Of a stretch of DNA of 64,000 bases, positions 10,171 to 21,916 are shown piece after piece. The notes under the pieces are model-generated. The model was not told the DNA's origin and did no database searches. It saw only the letters and a program-made list of their open reading frames with translations. Source of the stretch: Telmatactis stephensoni (Eukaryota > Cnidaria > Anthozoa > Actiniaria > Isophelliidae). The first letter of the stretch is position 1, and every line of letters begins with the position of its first letter. The stretch lies in the NCBI GenBank assembly GCA_029948255.1, contig JALIZF010001914.1, positions 248,001 through 312,000 on the forward strand, written 5' to 3'. Both the position numbers and the translations under genes were made by a program.

Positions 10171-11601
10171 AGATGAATAGTCAGAGAAGCATTCTGGTAC
10201 CTTTTTTACCACGTTCGACAATTTTTTCACGGAAAATCAATTTTCGTTCTCTTTTCTTTGAGCTTCGTGACGGAGGCTCTGCAAAGTGCAAAACTGACCG
10301 ACTTCTCAGCGATGTAGCTCTCGAAATTTAACGGTGACCCCCCCCCCCCCCCCCCCCCATGTTTTCTGGGCTCATTTTGTGTGTTTCATGATGACGGGAT
10401 TTATCAGCATGCTAAATTACAGCGAATTTTCATTTATTTTGTATTTCCCCGCGAAGTGCTCTTAACAGGAGTGCTTTGAATAATCAACTTAGTTTTTTTA
10501 ATAATTAACTTAGCTTTTTTGATAACTAACTTAGCCTAACCGAAAACCGACAAATATGAAAAATTTTAACTGACAACCGACAAATATGAAAAAATTTAAC
10601 TGACAGTCCGACATATCGATCCCCGCCTCCCAGGAAAGATCGACACCACAGAAATGACGTCATTTGAGTAGAAATCGCTGTTCTGATTGGTTGTTTGATT
10701 TCCTTACATAGAAAATTGCAATTTACCACATACAGCTTTCCTTACATATTTCCTAACATAGGAAATTTCATTTTCCTACATATTCTGGACATATTTCCAG
10801 TCACAGGAAATTGTAATTTCCTTCCATAGAAAAATGCAATTTCCTATCATAGGAAATTGCAGATTCCTACATATTTCCTACCGTAAGAGCACTACTTTTG
10901 TCCAACCATTCAGTTTTTCTAATTTTACTACATATTTCCCACGTAAGAAAATCCATTTTTCTACATATTTCCTACATTGATTTCCAATGAAATACGATGG
11001 AAAATTTGGTACTTTCTATCATGGTAAATTGCATTTTTCCTACCTATTTCCTGTCATAGCAAATAGACAAAAATTTCCAGTCCAATCAAAGCTCCTGATA
11101 CAAATTGATTAAGTTCATTAATATGTTTAGCCCACAAGAAAATGCGCGCTCATTTTGAAAGTTTCACAATCAAAATGAACCTTCTCTAAATGAGAACGGG
11201 AAAGAAATTCAAGGGGAAGAGTGATAAAAACTGCAACAAAAGATTCCACCCGAATGGAAAGTAAATGGGAGCACGACTTGGGATGAAGCTAAGACAAGTC
11301 CACTACAACATTTGAATTTGATTAACAAGAAAACCCCGAAACCAACATAACGAAAAAACTGAAAACAAATAGATCCGAAATCAAAGAAACGAAATTAGAA
11401 AACGGGAAGAAAGAAACTCGATGATATGAATTACGTGATCTATTAGAGGAGATTACGTTTAACTGAAAACGGCACCACTCGGTCGGTCACGGCACGGTTA
11501 CGTGTTTTTATAGACAACACGGAACTGACACTGTCACAGCATATGCTCTATGTCACGCAATGATAAATTTAATACATGACATCATCATCAGGTAAACAAT
11601 A
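10171..11601. repeat. Intergenic upstream of P450-1: poly-C, short direct repeats, TTTCCTACAT array
   Basis: A run of about 20 C lies at 10338-10358. A 33-bp direct repeat (ACCGACAAATATGAAAAA...TTTAACTGACA) occurs twice at about 10543-10608. From about 10690 to 11060 the motif 'tttcctacat/ataggaaattgca' recurs in both orientations, forming degenerate tandem and inverted repeats. The last 500 bp before the P450-1 start is unique and presumably contains its promoter; no TATA box is convincing. Confidence 0.6.
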
Positions 11602-12647
11602 ATGGCGCTGCTTGCAGCGGTAGAATTGTCAGCAAACTGGTTTCATGTCACTCTATTGATCTGCATCATCGTTATCCTGTATTTCTGGGGAGTCGCTCCA
11701 TATAGAAGGTCTACTATTATTGCTCTCGTTGGTGATGTTCCAGGACCAACTCCATGGCCTTTCAGTTGGCAATTTTTTCGATTTGATCAAACATGGAGGT
11801 CAAGCTCATCTACAACTTGATGAATATTATAATAAATATGGACGTCTGTTCACATTCATTCTATTCGGTACGCCGTCTTTAGCCGTAAACGATCCTGAAA
11901 TGTTGAAACAGATACTTGTCAAGGAGTTTCACAATTTCCATGACCGACCGGTGAGTTTAAACTTTACAGAGAATATATTAGCTTTTGTGCTCGTCACCTA
12001 GAAATTTGAAAGCAAATTGTAAGCTCATAACTCGCATACTATTGCATACAAAGAGCTAAAAAATTCGTAGTTTTAATACTTATATTGAAAATCTCTTAAA
12101 AGGTTTGGACTCAGTTTGAATTTTATGGAATTTTAACCTTATGCAAATTAAGCAGAATGTAATTAAGTTTTCAATTTGCCAATGTAGGTGTTTTTCAGTA
12201 TGCCCAAGCCATTTGACAGTATTATGGCTAATGCCACTGGCGAAACATGGCAGCGTATACGTACAACGTTATTACCAGTATTTAGTGCACACAGATTAAA
12301 AGTCATGATTCCCTTGCTTAACAAATCATGTGATGTGCTAAACCACAAGCTCAGCCAAGTGGCAAAGACTGGAGAGACAATTGATATTTATGAGTAAGTG
12401 ATATCGTGTGTGTGTGTGGGGGGGGAGGGGGGGGGGGGGGACTTGGGGGGGACGACGATCAAAATCGGTTTAAATTGGAAATGGATTATTCCTAGTTGAA
12501 GTTCCCAAACATTCTGCATTTTAAGCTCATTATCACTGAAAAATGTGAATTTAAAAGCCAAAAGAACAATATGTTTGAGTAAATGATGTCATTTACTCAC
12601 AATTTAGATGCTAATATACTTGATAATTTTGGTCTGTCTCTTTTGAA

Positions 12648-12942
12648 TATAGTCAATTGAAGAAACGTTGTCGGGTCTAAAAACATAGAAGCTGAGACCG
12701 AAATGGTGCATGGGATGTCAATAATTATATTCTGATTTATTCATTTAAGCTGCAACCGAAAAAAAATCGAAGCCAAACGGCCCGTCAACCCAGGTTCTGA
12801 ACACGCTTTTGGCATTTTGCATCGAAGGCAAAACGTAAATGAATAAATCAGAATATTATTATTCACATCCCAAGCACCATTTCGGTCTCAGCTTCTATGT
12901 TCCATGTTTTTAGACCCGACAACGTTTCTTCAATTGACTATA
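12648..12942. mobile_element. 295-bp MITE in intron 2 of P450-1
   Basis: TATAGTCAATTGAAGAAACG at the left is mirrored at the right end. The inverted arms extend roughly 100 bp, through 'gttgtcgggtctaaaaac' and 'gctgagaccgaaatggtgc'. Terminal TATA/TA suggests a TA target. It is non-coding and spliced out with the intron. Confidence 0.75.
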
Positions 12943-13689
12943 TAAAGAAAATGTGTTGCTGTGTGATTATAGGAGCCATATAGATACCTTCAACCGAGTT
13001 TCAAGTCATTTTCAAATTCTATCGTCGTCCCACTTTACGTTATCCTTCATAACAGTTGTTTGGGAAGGGGAAATGTGGAATTGACCACTAGCTCCTAAAC
13101 TCTCCCCCCCCCCCCCCCCCCAAAAAAATGAAGCTTATTTTAGGATAAATGTATAATTTGACAAGATCATGCAGACTGTTTGAGGATACAATGTATATGG
13201 TACCCTGTGTGATAAGAAGCTAAAAATTCATAGCTTATCCTGAGGCAGTGTAGACTGAGGTAAATCTGTGATTCATTTCATGATTTGTGGGTATGTGCAT
13301 GCCCCAGATCTAACCCATGCTGTATTTTCTATCTAAGTTATTTTTTAATTTTTTAATTGGTCTTTCTCTTTTTCTCAGCTCTTATCTGGCACTGACCATG
13401 GAGGCTCTCCTAGCAGCATTCTTTGGAATACAGTGTAATGCCCAAAATGATCCTAATGATCCAGCATTCAAATCCGCTCAAAAGAGTTTCAAGATAGGAA
13501 AGCTACAAATGATTTTTATTTTCTTACTGATGTTTCTCCCTGGACGCTCACTTGTTATGAAGTTATTCCCAAGTATTTTTATTGGACAATTTTCAGATAT
13601 TGTTTCTCTTACTGATAAAATAATTGAAACAAAGAAAAGTTACCCTGATCAAGGAACTAAGGTATCCATTCATCTCTCGTTCTGTTTGT

Positions 13690-13800
13690 CCATGCATATT
13701 TACATCCATCCATCCATCCATCCATATCCATCCGTCCACCCATCTATCCATCAATCCATCCTTCCAACCTTCCTTCCATCCATCCATTCATCTGTACATC
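13690..13800. repeat. (CATC)n microsatellite in intron 3 of P450-1
   Basis: Repeated CATC/ATCC tetranucleotides with interruptions. Serine- and histidine-rich frames across it are artefacts of the repeat. Confidence 0.85.
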
Positions 13801-14622
13801 AATAGACCTGTTCAGTCATCTGCTCATTCATTTATTCTTTCTATATTTGCAATGCAGGATGTTTTGGACTTGATGTTAAACTGTACTAAAAATCCAGATG
13901 TACCAGACACTAAAAGACTTACGGAGAGTGAGTTGATTGCACAAAGTATTATGTTTCTTATGGCTGGCTATGAAACCACTAGCAGTACACTTGCATTTAC
14001 ATGCCATCACCTAGCAACCAGTCCAGATGTCCAGGAAAAGTTACAGAGAGAAATTGATGAAGTCTGGAGTGATGAGGACCAACCTCCATCATATGACACT
14101 GTCCAGTCACTCCCTTATCTTGATATGATCATCTCTGAAATTCTAAGGTTATACTCACCAGGTATAATAAATTACTTTTCCCTTGTCACAGGTTTTTTTT
14201 CCATTTTACCCTTGTTTCTTTTTATTGAGCCTCAAAGAGTTGTGAGCCCCTTTGAGGCACAATAAAGATGAGAAATGCCTCTTGGACCTGGCTAAAATGA
14301 TGTCCACATAGGTTCTACTGTTGATACCAGTAATACAGACAACAATAGTTGCAATGTGTTGGACAGTCATACAATATTTTACAGCTTGAAACCTATGTTT
14401 GTTAAAAACAAAGCAGCAAGATTTTGCTCGTTGCAAGCCAGGTGGGGCAGCACAGCAGCCAAAGCAAAATACAGTTAGTTGCACATATTTACACTGTCGT
14501 TGCATCTTACTACTTTACACAAGATTTGTTTTTTTTTGGCGGATGAGTGCAAGAATGATGAACAAATTTGTTGTTCATGTTACCACATCTCTTCTATGGG
14601 AGAGATATTCAGTATCATTCGT

Positions 14623-14738
14623 AGCCTGTGTAGCTGTGGCAGTTCCCTCCCCTGCTCTCCCCTCCCTCCTCCACTCACTCCTCCCCTTCCAATCTCCCCA
14701 GTCCACCTCCCCAACCCACCATAGCTACGCAGCCTAAA
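14623..14738. mobile_element. Short inverted-repeat element with TAGCCTG ends, intron 4 of P450-1
   Basis: Left end TAGCCTGTGTAGCTGTGG, right end the reverse complement of TAGGCTGCGTAGCTATGG. The interior is a pyrimidine-rich CTCCCC tract. The ends resemble those of the 51-bp hairpin at 43516-43566 and of a CT-rich stretch ending ctacgcaggcta at about 17192. Confidence 0.55.
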
Positions 14739-15537
14739 TCATTATTAGACTGCAAGATGACAAGCCCAAAAGGCCGTGTCTGCTTAGTTATCAGGTCATT
14801 GGCCATTGGCCTGTCACTAGGCTAACTAGGAACTAGAATATTGCGTTTCTATTTGATTAGTGTTATAACAGCAAACTGTGATATTGAGATATGTAATGCC
14901 ATCAAATAACTACACCGTATATATTTACTGACTTTTATCCAAGACAATGTGTGCAACTGAGGTAATCAGGGATATATGAAGAGGACGAAAGGGCATTTTT
15001 GTTTATTTTTGTTCTGTTTTATTGTTTATTTGTTTATTTTATTGTTTGTGGGTATTCTTTGAATGACTAATGGGCAAATTTTAATTTTTTTCATGCATCA
15101 TCTTAAAATCATGTTGATTTGTGACTATTTTATATTTGTCATTTGTAGCGTTTGTAATCACTCGAGAATGCACCCAAGACTGCACAATCAAAGGGCTTCA
15201 CATCAAGAAAGGAACACGTATAATAGTTCTACCCTACAGTATTCACCATGACCCAGAGTTCTACCCAGACCCTGAGAAGTTTGACCCAGAACGCTTCAGT
15301 GCCAAGGTTAAGCAGTCACGTGACCCCTACACCTACTTCCTCTTTGGCCATGGTCCTCGTAACTGCATCGGGATGAGATTTGCACAAATGGAGATGAAGC
15401 TGGCTTTGGTTCGAATCCTGAAGAAGTTTAGTTTTGTGGTGGCCCCTGAAACTGAGGTCCCAGCCAAGCTTGAATTCAAAACTACTTTGGGACCTAAAAA
15501 CGGTGTCAAATTACGCATTAAATGTAGAAATTTATAA

Positions 15538-15674
15538 GTCAAGCTTTGCATAACCCAGTCAGCAAATGGTTCTAAGAAATTCTTCAGCAATTAACATGTT
15601 AGCTATGCTACTTAGATAAAACTTAAGATAGATAAGTTAAGATAAGTTAAGTTAGATAAGATAAGATAAGTTAA
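15538..15674. other. P450-1 3' flank with GATAAGTTAA repeats
   Basis: A short 3' flank followed by tandem (GATAAG/TTAAG)n at about 15618-15674, directly upstream of the SINE. Confidence 0.6.
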
Positions 15675-15975
15675 GGAGGCACCATGGCCGAGTGGTCAGA
15701 GCGTTGGTCTCGCAATCTGGCCGTCCCAGGTTCGATTCCCGCTCTGGGCACTAGCTGAGACTGAATTTGTTCCGATTTCGATTAGTTCAAATTGAGTTTC
15801 TCGGCCATGCTTGTAATATAGCCAACTGGTTTGCCTCCTTGCCAGTTGGGATTCTTAATTCATTTATGTTTGATTTTACTTCATTTCATTTCAGTTCATT
15901 TCAACTGCATTTGATTATATACATATAGATATTTGCGGTATATAAATCTTAAACCAAAACTTAGTCTTAGTCTAC
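15675..15975 (+). mobile_element. tRNA-derived SINE
   Basis: The head starts GGAGGCACCATGGCCGAGTG with a pol III A box (TGGCCGAGTGG, 15685-15695) and a B box (GGTTCGATTCC, 15729-15739) 33 bp later. The arms do not fold into a full cloverleaf: the acceptor 3' strand is missing. The body then runs on for over 200 bp, with the words GCCAACTGGTTTGCC and an ATTTCATTTCA-rich tail. It therefore reads as a SINE and not as a tRNA gene. The A/B boxes resemble tRNA-Ser/Leu type genes. Confidence 0.75.
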
Positions 15976-17330
15976 AATCCGCGCCGATTTCAATTGACAC
16001 ACTTTCAAAAAATGGTCAAAATTCTACATTTATGAATTGTGACTTTTCCCCCTCGCCCCCTAAGCAATGTTGTCCACTGGTCAGATTCCAGGGTGGGAGA
16101 CTTTTGAGGACTCACCTCAACATTGAATAGGGGGAGGGGGGATGACTGAATTAAACAAACGTAGTTGCCAGTGAGGACAAATTTAGTAAGATAGGTCATT
16201 TTCTTCCATAAATGTGTCATTCAAAAAGGCGCCGATTGTAGGTCTTTTAACTGGCGCTCGTTTTGATGAACTGTCTGACCACTTTGCAACTCAGCAACAA
16301 GGGTCCTATCCTCTTTCGACGACTTTAGGGGTCTCCCTCTCATTTTTTGGTCTTTTAGTGTGATAGTCAGATTACTGGATGAAGCGGTATTTCTGATTTC
16401 ACCGCAGCGATCAGTGATTTTGTTTCTACTCGTGCCCCACACAATGTCTTTTTGAAGTAGTGTATACACACCTTACAACCATACATTTTGTTGACTTTCA
16501 AGTTCCTTTACCCATAAGTCCCACTGTTCTTGGCTAACGCACAAGGAAAACTTCAGCTTTTTGTATGCGTTTGTCCACTGATGGAGAGAGGGGCCGTCGA
16601 CCTCGAGTTTATCAGTTACTCAAATTACTGTCACGAGTTATCGACGTTAAATATGGTCGCTTTACTTTACTGTATTCCTTCCAAGCTAAGAGTGTTAACG
16701 AAAGTGGAACAAGACCAGGTGTCGTGTTCTACTGATTGCACCGGTATGGAAGAAGCAAATCTGGTACCCGATGCTGCTGAATCTCGTTGTCGAGCGTCCA
16801 ATCGTACTTCCAAAGTGGAATCGACTCCTCACGCTGGTCCACAACAGTGCCGTTCCCCCACTTCGCCATCAGCTGCAACTGGCCGGGCTACCTGGCCTAT
16901 ATCCGGGAAAGCCTGAAAGATCAAGGCGTTTCAGAACGGCCGCGCGCTTCCGAGCTCATCTGTATGTCATGGACAAGCGGTCCCCAAAAATAGTATTCCA
17001 AGGCATGGAGTGAGTGGTGTAGCTGGTGTTCTAGTGTCCAAGCAGATATTCATCTGGCACTTCATAGATATTCATCTATTTGACAAAGGCAAGTGATATA
17101 GTACAAAGAATCTTTCCCCTCCTCCCCAGTCCCCCTCCCCTCCTTCCCCTTTTCCCTCTCCCTTCCCCTCCCCAGGGCCGCTACGCAGGCTATTTGTGGA
17201 AGGGATCTTGGCTCACACCACCTTGGGTCACTGATCTGATTAATGCATGAAAGGACTGTTTGTTGTGAAAACACATGTAGATATAGCTGTACATGGGACG
17301 TCTTGCGCCTGCTACATACAATGGACTACG
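15976..17330. other. Intergenic between P450-1 and P450-2, no supported gene
   Basis: Several overlapping frames of 60-130 codons occur at 16221-16469 (-) and 16530-17013 (+). None shows a domain, and neighbouring frames are equally open. A CT-rich tract at about 17110-17180 ends in CTACGCAGGCTA, like the TAGCCTG element family. Confidence 0.5.
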
Positions 17331-17333
17331 TGG

Positions 17334-17478
17334 TAGAGTGATTTTCATCGGACTGTGAAATACTATCTAGCCATTAGTGCATAGCAGTCAAAATTTGATA
17401 AAAGGAAACAATGGAATTGGGATCTACTAGTGTGTATTAACTTAGCAGCTATTTCACAGTCTGATGAAAATCACTCTA
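17334..17478. mobile_element. 145-bp MITE (TAGAGTGATTTTCATC family) upstream of P450-2
   Basis: Left end TAGAGTGATTTTCATCGGAC is mirrored by GTC(T)GATGAAAATCACTCTA at the right. It lies about 215 bp before the P450-2 start codon, inside the likely promoter or 5'UTR. A second, more decayed copy is in intron 1 of the same gene. Confidence 0.8.
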
Positions 17479-17691
17479 AAACTTTTGTCTTGTTACGAGT
17501 GACTGAACTCTGCACGAGCTTGGGCTTCCTGTGGTAAGTGACGTCAGAGGGAGACTGGAACGAAATTTTGCGTTTATGTGGTGCAATCGTGCAAATGTGG
17601 TGTAACATTCCTAGCTAGTACAAAAGCTGCCTGCAAATGCAAGACTGTGTTCGTGTTGTAGGAAGTTAAGACTGCGAGGTGTTTGACAGTC

Positions 17692-18652
17692 ATGGCTTTG
17701 ATCCAGTCAGCTTTGCTGTTCTTGTCCATCTACTGGTTTTACATCACTATATCAGTATGCATAGCTATCATACTATATGTCTGGGGAATCGCTCCTTATC
17801 GACGGTCTACTGTTGTTGCCGCTGTTGGGGATCTCCCAGGACCTACACCATTGCCGTTTATTGGTCACTTATTGGATGTCATAAAGTGCAAAGGACAAGT
17901 ACATGTGTTTTTTGACGAATACTACAAGAAATATGGTCGTTTGTTTACCATGTTCGTTTTTAGCAAGAAGCCTGTTATCATGATAGCAGACCCGGAAATG
18001 CTGAAAGACATTTTTGTGAAGGAATTTCAGTGCTTCCATGATCGCCCGGTAATGTTGATAATTTGAAATACCGACGTTTCCTAGAGTTTGTGGAGAGGGA
18101 TGGGAGAACAATATATTGTCAAGGAGATTAACTCTCCCCCAACTCCCCTCTCCCCAATTAAATCCATCTCCTCTCCCCCCAACCCCCTTTCTTCTCCCCT
18201 AAGAGGATGTTATGTAGGCTGCCTAACAGAAGTATGTGTCACAACATTTACACGTATTAAGTTGATATTAACTACCAACTAAACATTGGTATTTCTGGAT
18301 ATCCTGATCAATTAAGGGCCATGAACTTTTTATGTATGTACCAATGAGAATAATTCATTATCCTCTTGTTGTGCATTTGTTCATTCATCCATTCAATGAT
18401 CCTCTCATTTGTTATTTAATCATTGTTTCAGTAGTAGTAGTCGTAGTCGTATAATTATTATTATTATTAGTAGTAGTAGTATTAGAGTGATTTTCATCGG
18501 ACTGTGAAATAGTTACTAAGCTAATAAACACTAGTAGATCCCAGTTCCATTGTTTTCTTTTGTTGAATTTTGACTGCTATACACTTATACTGTAGCTAGT
18601 TAGTATTTCACAGTCTGATGAAAATTGGGCTATCAATAATTGGTTATTATTG

Positions 18653-18730
<78 letters not shown>

Positions 18731-21700
18731 GGTGTTATTATTATTACCTATTTATCAGATGATCAATACATGAATACTCTTATTGCTTAGTTCCAAAGTT
18801 AATAAATAATTTGGTACTCTTTCCAGTCACCATTTGAATTACCCAAGCCTTTTAACGACATGATAAGCATTGCCAAGGGAGAGCCATGGCATCGGATAAG
18901 AACAATTTTGTCTCCAAATTTCAGTGCTCTGAAGCTAAAATTGACCATTCCCATGATGAATAAGTCATGTGACTTATTGAAAGATAAGCTTGATTTGGTT
19001 TCAAAAAGTGGTGAAACAATTGACATTTATAAGTAAGTATGGATATTTTGAAGTTGATCGATGCACTGTCAAGTAATGGTGCATGGTTACTTGTTTATTA
19101 TCAGATATAAGCACCTTAGATCAGAGACGGAGAGAGTTTTGCATAGTTGTATTAAATGTGCAAAGCTGAAAATCTACCCATTGATATTTGCAATTTACAA
19201 ACTGTGACTGCAAAGCATGTATGGATTGTCTGGCTAGACCAGGAAAAAAATGTGACTAGACTGCGAGCAGTCCCACTTTTCCCTCCATAGAAGGTCGTGT
19301 AGAAGAAAAATTAGTAGGCAATCTGAAACACAAGATCTTGCTAGAATAAATAAGACTCTCTACTGGAGTACAATTTAACTGTTAGAATTGTGGTAGTTGT
19401 ACAGTGACTGGAAGAAGGTGATCACAAGCAAGTCAAATCTTTTTTACATCAAAGCATATGAGGCTATCAAATAGTACTGGAGCTGATAATGATCTGTTGA
19501 CACATTTATGAAATGCGAAAAAGGGGCAGTAATTCATCTCTTTGTGCATTGTCTGCAGTCCCTACTTTTCCTCTCCCCTCTCTGTTCTCTAACTTGTCCT
19601 CATTACCGCTCCTCCGTGTATTCTAAAAACTTGTCTATTGAATTTGGAGTGAAAAGTGGGATTGCTCACAGTCTACAATGTGACTGAATTCTGTAATATT
19701 GAGGATATGGCCCATTTCTGAAAATGATTAAATTGCCCTATCGCATAATTACGTCACGTTTTGTTTACCGCATTGCATTCTGGGTGCCAGAGAGGGATCA
19801 AGTTGCATCCAGGAACACAAGAATTGGAGTTTTGAGGCATTCTTGTAGATATATATGGAACATCTTAGTGGCAAGCCAAACAATTCATGCATGCCTTGAT
19901 GTCCAGACTTGAACCCATTTCCCTGCTTATTTTGTAAAAGGTAAATACCTTTTTAACATTTGTAGGTTTTTCCAAGGACTTACAATGGAGGTAATTCTAG
20001 GAACTTTCTTTGGAATTGAATCAAATGCACAGAATGATTACAATGACCCTGCCTTCAAAGCTGGACGAGAAAGTCTTGATCCTGGACCTATAAGAACTCT
20101 TGCTAGGACACTCATATCTATTATTCCTTTTGGTTCATATCTGATGAGGTATTTTCCAAGCCTTTTCATAGGAAACTTTCATAATCTCTTCCACTTGGCA
20201 GAAAAGATTATTGCCTCGAGAAGGCAAGAAGGGCATGGCCAAAGGAAGGTTAGGACTTTAAAACACACAGATATAGTTTTAACAGTTGGTTCATTAGGGG
20301 CTGAGCACTGAGCAAATTGACTGGCTGTGAACACAACTTAGCTAAATTTTGCTCAGCTGTATCAAGAAACTTAAAGAAGCACTCATAATGTAATCTTGCC
20401 GGGATGTCATGGCCAGATACCCTCCAGTTTAAAATGTTAATGAACCTGTTTTAATCATCAGCAAACTATCAGTTTCTGTTGTAGTACCATATCGTATGGT
20501 CCAAATCAGACAGGTGTCTTTGTAAAAGAGAATATTCCCTCTAGAGGTGTCGGCCTTATTGGGGATGTTCTCTTTGACAAAGTTCACTGTAATAATTTAT
20601 TGTTATTTTAGGGTTCCAGTAAGCCATGTCTAAAAACAATTGTCCTGTTAGTTAATGAATGGATTGTCACTCGCAAATGTGTTAGTTAGATGTGAATGCT
20701 TCTTCTACACTCAAAGAAGCATTCACATCTAGCTAATTTTCCAGTTGTTGTTGTTGTTGTTGTGGTGGTGGTGGTGGTGGTGGTTGTGGTTGCTGTTGTT
20801 GTTTTGGTGCCTCATCAGATTGAAATTACAATGCAATGTATTATATTATTCTTATAAAATGCAAAAAAATCCATCATTAAGAAACTCATGATTCCTACAT
20901 ATTTTATGATTATTGGTATAGGATTTCATGGACTTAATGCTCAGCCATACCGACAATCAAAATGTTCAAGAAGATCGAAGATTATCAGAAATTGAAGTCA
21001 TTGCCCAAAGCATGATCTTCATGTTTGCTGGTTATGAAACCACCAGTGATTCCTTGGGAATGACCTGCTACCATCTAATAACTAATCCAGATGTCCAGGA
21101 AAAGTTACAGAGAGAAATTGATGAGGTCTGGAGTGATGAGGACCAACCTCCATCATACGACACTGTCCAGTCACTCCCTTATCTTGATATGATCATCTCT
21201 GAGACTCTTCGACTTTACCCACCAGGTATGGAATACAACATCTATAGAACTAATTTACTTGCCTCAATTTTTTTGTTTGAAGTGCTTTAATTAGGAAGCT
21301 AAGGCGTGTGTTCACCTCGATCAAAGAATCGTTTTCATCAAGAGGATTGTAATGAAAAAAAAAGGCAAGTGAATAGGTCTATTGATTCCTTCAGTTTTGT
21401 GAAAGTTCTGGACAGTTTGACTCGGAACAACCTGCACTGGGGCCACACCCTAGCTATACTACCACTGTTTTTTTACAGCAATGAGTTATTTGATCCTGAA
21501 GATGTGTTATCTTCTTTCTCTCCACAGGATTTCTTATTTCACGAGAATGTACCAAAGACTGCAACATCAAGGGCATTCCAATCAAGAAAGGAGCTCCAAT
21601 AATTATCCCAGTGTACAGTATTCATCGTGACCCAGAATTCTACCCAGACCCTGACAAGTTTGTCCCAGAACGCTTCAGTGCCGAGGCTAAGCAGTCACGT

Positions 21701-21916
21701 GACCCCTACACCTACTTACCCTTTGGCCATGGTCCTCGTAACTGCCTTGGGTTGAGATTTGCACAAATGGAGATGAAGCTGGCTTTGGTTCGAATCTTAA
21801 AACAATTCACCCTGGTGCCAGTTCAAGAAACGAACATCCCACCCACCATACGTGTTAAGTCTACGTTGGGTGTTGGCAAAGGCGGTGTGAAATTACGCGT
21901 TCAACCTAGAGAATAA
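17692..21916 (+). CDS. P450-2: CYP3-clan cytochrome P450, intact
   Basis: Exons are 17692-18048, 18827-19032, 19966-20248, 20922-21225 and 21528-21916, with GT-AG borders and phases 0, 2, 0, 1. They splice to 512 codons plus stop, close to the usual 500 or so. Motifs in order: N-terminal anchor helix (about residues 10-32), hinge PGPTPLPF (49-56), C-helix W140-HRI-R144, I-helix AGYETT (318-323) for oxygen activation, K-helix E376-TL-R379, PERF (430-433), and haem loop FGHGPRNCLG with Cys456 as iron ligand. The family inserts one oxygen atom into lipophilic substrates at the ER using P450 reductase. Substrate is unknown. The start ATG gives the MALIQ N-terminus, three residues longer than its neighbours. 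It is the most diverged intact copy (VGKGGVKLRV C-terminus). AATAAA overlaps the stop codon. Confidence 0.95.
18483..18632. mobile_element. Second TAGAGTGATTTTCATC-family MITE, intron 1 of P450-2
   Basis: It starts TAGAGTGATTTTCATCGGAC and ends TCTGATGAAAATTGGGCTA, so the right terminus is degraded. It shares interior words with the copy at 17334-17478 (for example 'cactagtagatccca'). Confidence 0.75.
18637..18748. repeat. (ATT)n microsatellite, intron 1 of P450-2
   Basis: About 30 ATT/TTA triplets with few interruptions; a shorter related run lies at about 18448-18480. Confidence 0.95.
20682..20736. repeat. 55-bp hairpin, intron 3 of P450-2
   Basis: A 23-bp stem with one mismatch (TAGATGTGAATGCTTCTT and its complement) around a 9-nt loop. 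It is followed by a (GTT)n(GTG)n tract at about 20739-20805. Confidence 0.8.

Larger units (their letters stand above)
11602..15537 (+). pseudogene. P450-1: CYP3-clan cytochrome P450 with a one-base frameshift
   Basis: Exons are 11602-11950, 12188-12393, 13379-13661, 13858-14161 and 15149-15537, all with GT-AG borders. The product, about 509 residues once the shift is ignored, would be an ER monooxygenase: N-terminal membrane anchor, PGPTPWPF hinge, WxxxR (WQRIR), I-helix AGYETT, ExxR (EILR), PERF, and haem loop FGHGPRNCIG with its Cys ligand near residue 453. Exon 1 is 349 nt where its closest paralogs have 348. An extra base at about 11763-11765 (cctttc-a-gttggc) shifts the frame right after the hinge and brings a stop at 11818-11820. 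Everything downstream is open and conserved, so this is either a very young pseudogene, an allele, or a base-call error. A second oddity is TYFLFGHG instead of TYLPFGHG before the haem loop. Intron 3 holds an (ATCC)n tract. Confidence 0.9.

Noticed and set aside
13593..13853. Frames across the CATC repeat next to P450-1 exons 3 and 4
   Set aside because: The repeat keeps several frames open; exon borders from paralogs place this segment in intron 3.
15675..15750. Possible tRNA gene
   Set aside because: A and B boxes are good, but the acceptor 3' strand is missing and a SINE body with a TTTCATTTCA tail follows.
16221..17013. Overlapping frames of 80-128 codons between P450-1 and P450-2
   Set aside because: Several frames are open over the same bases, none shows a recognisable motif, and no splice pattern links them.
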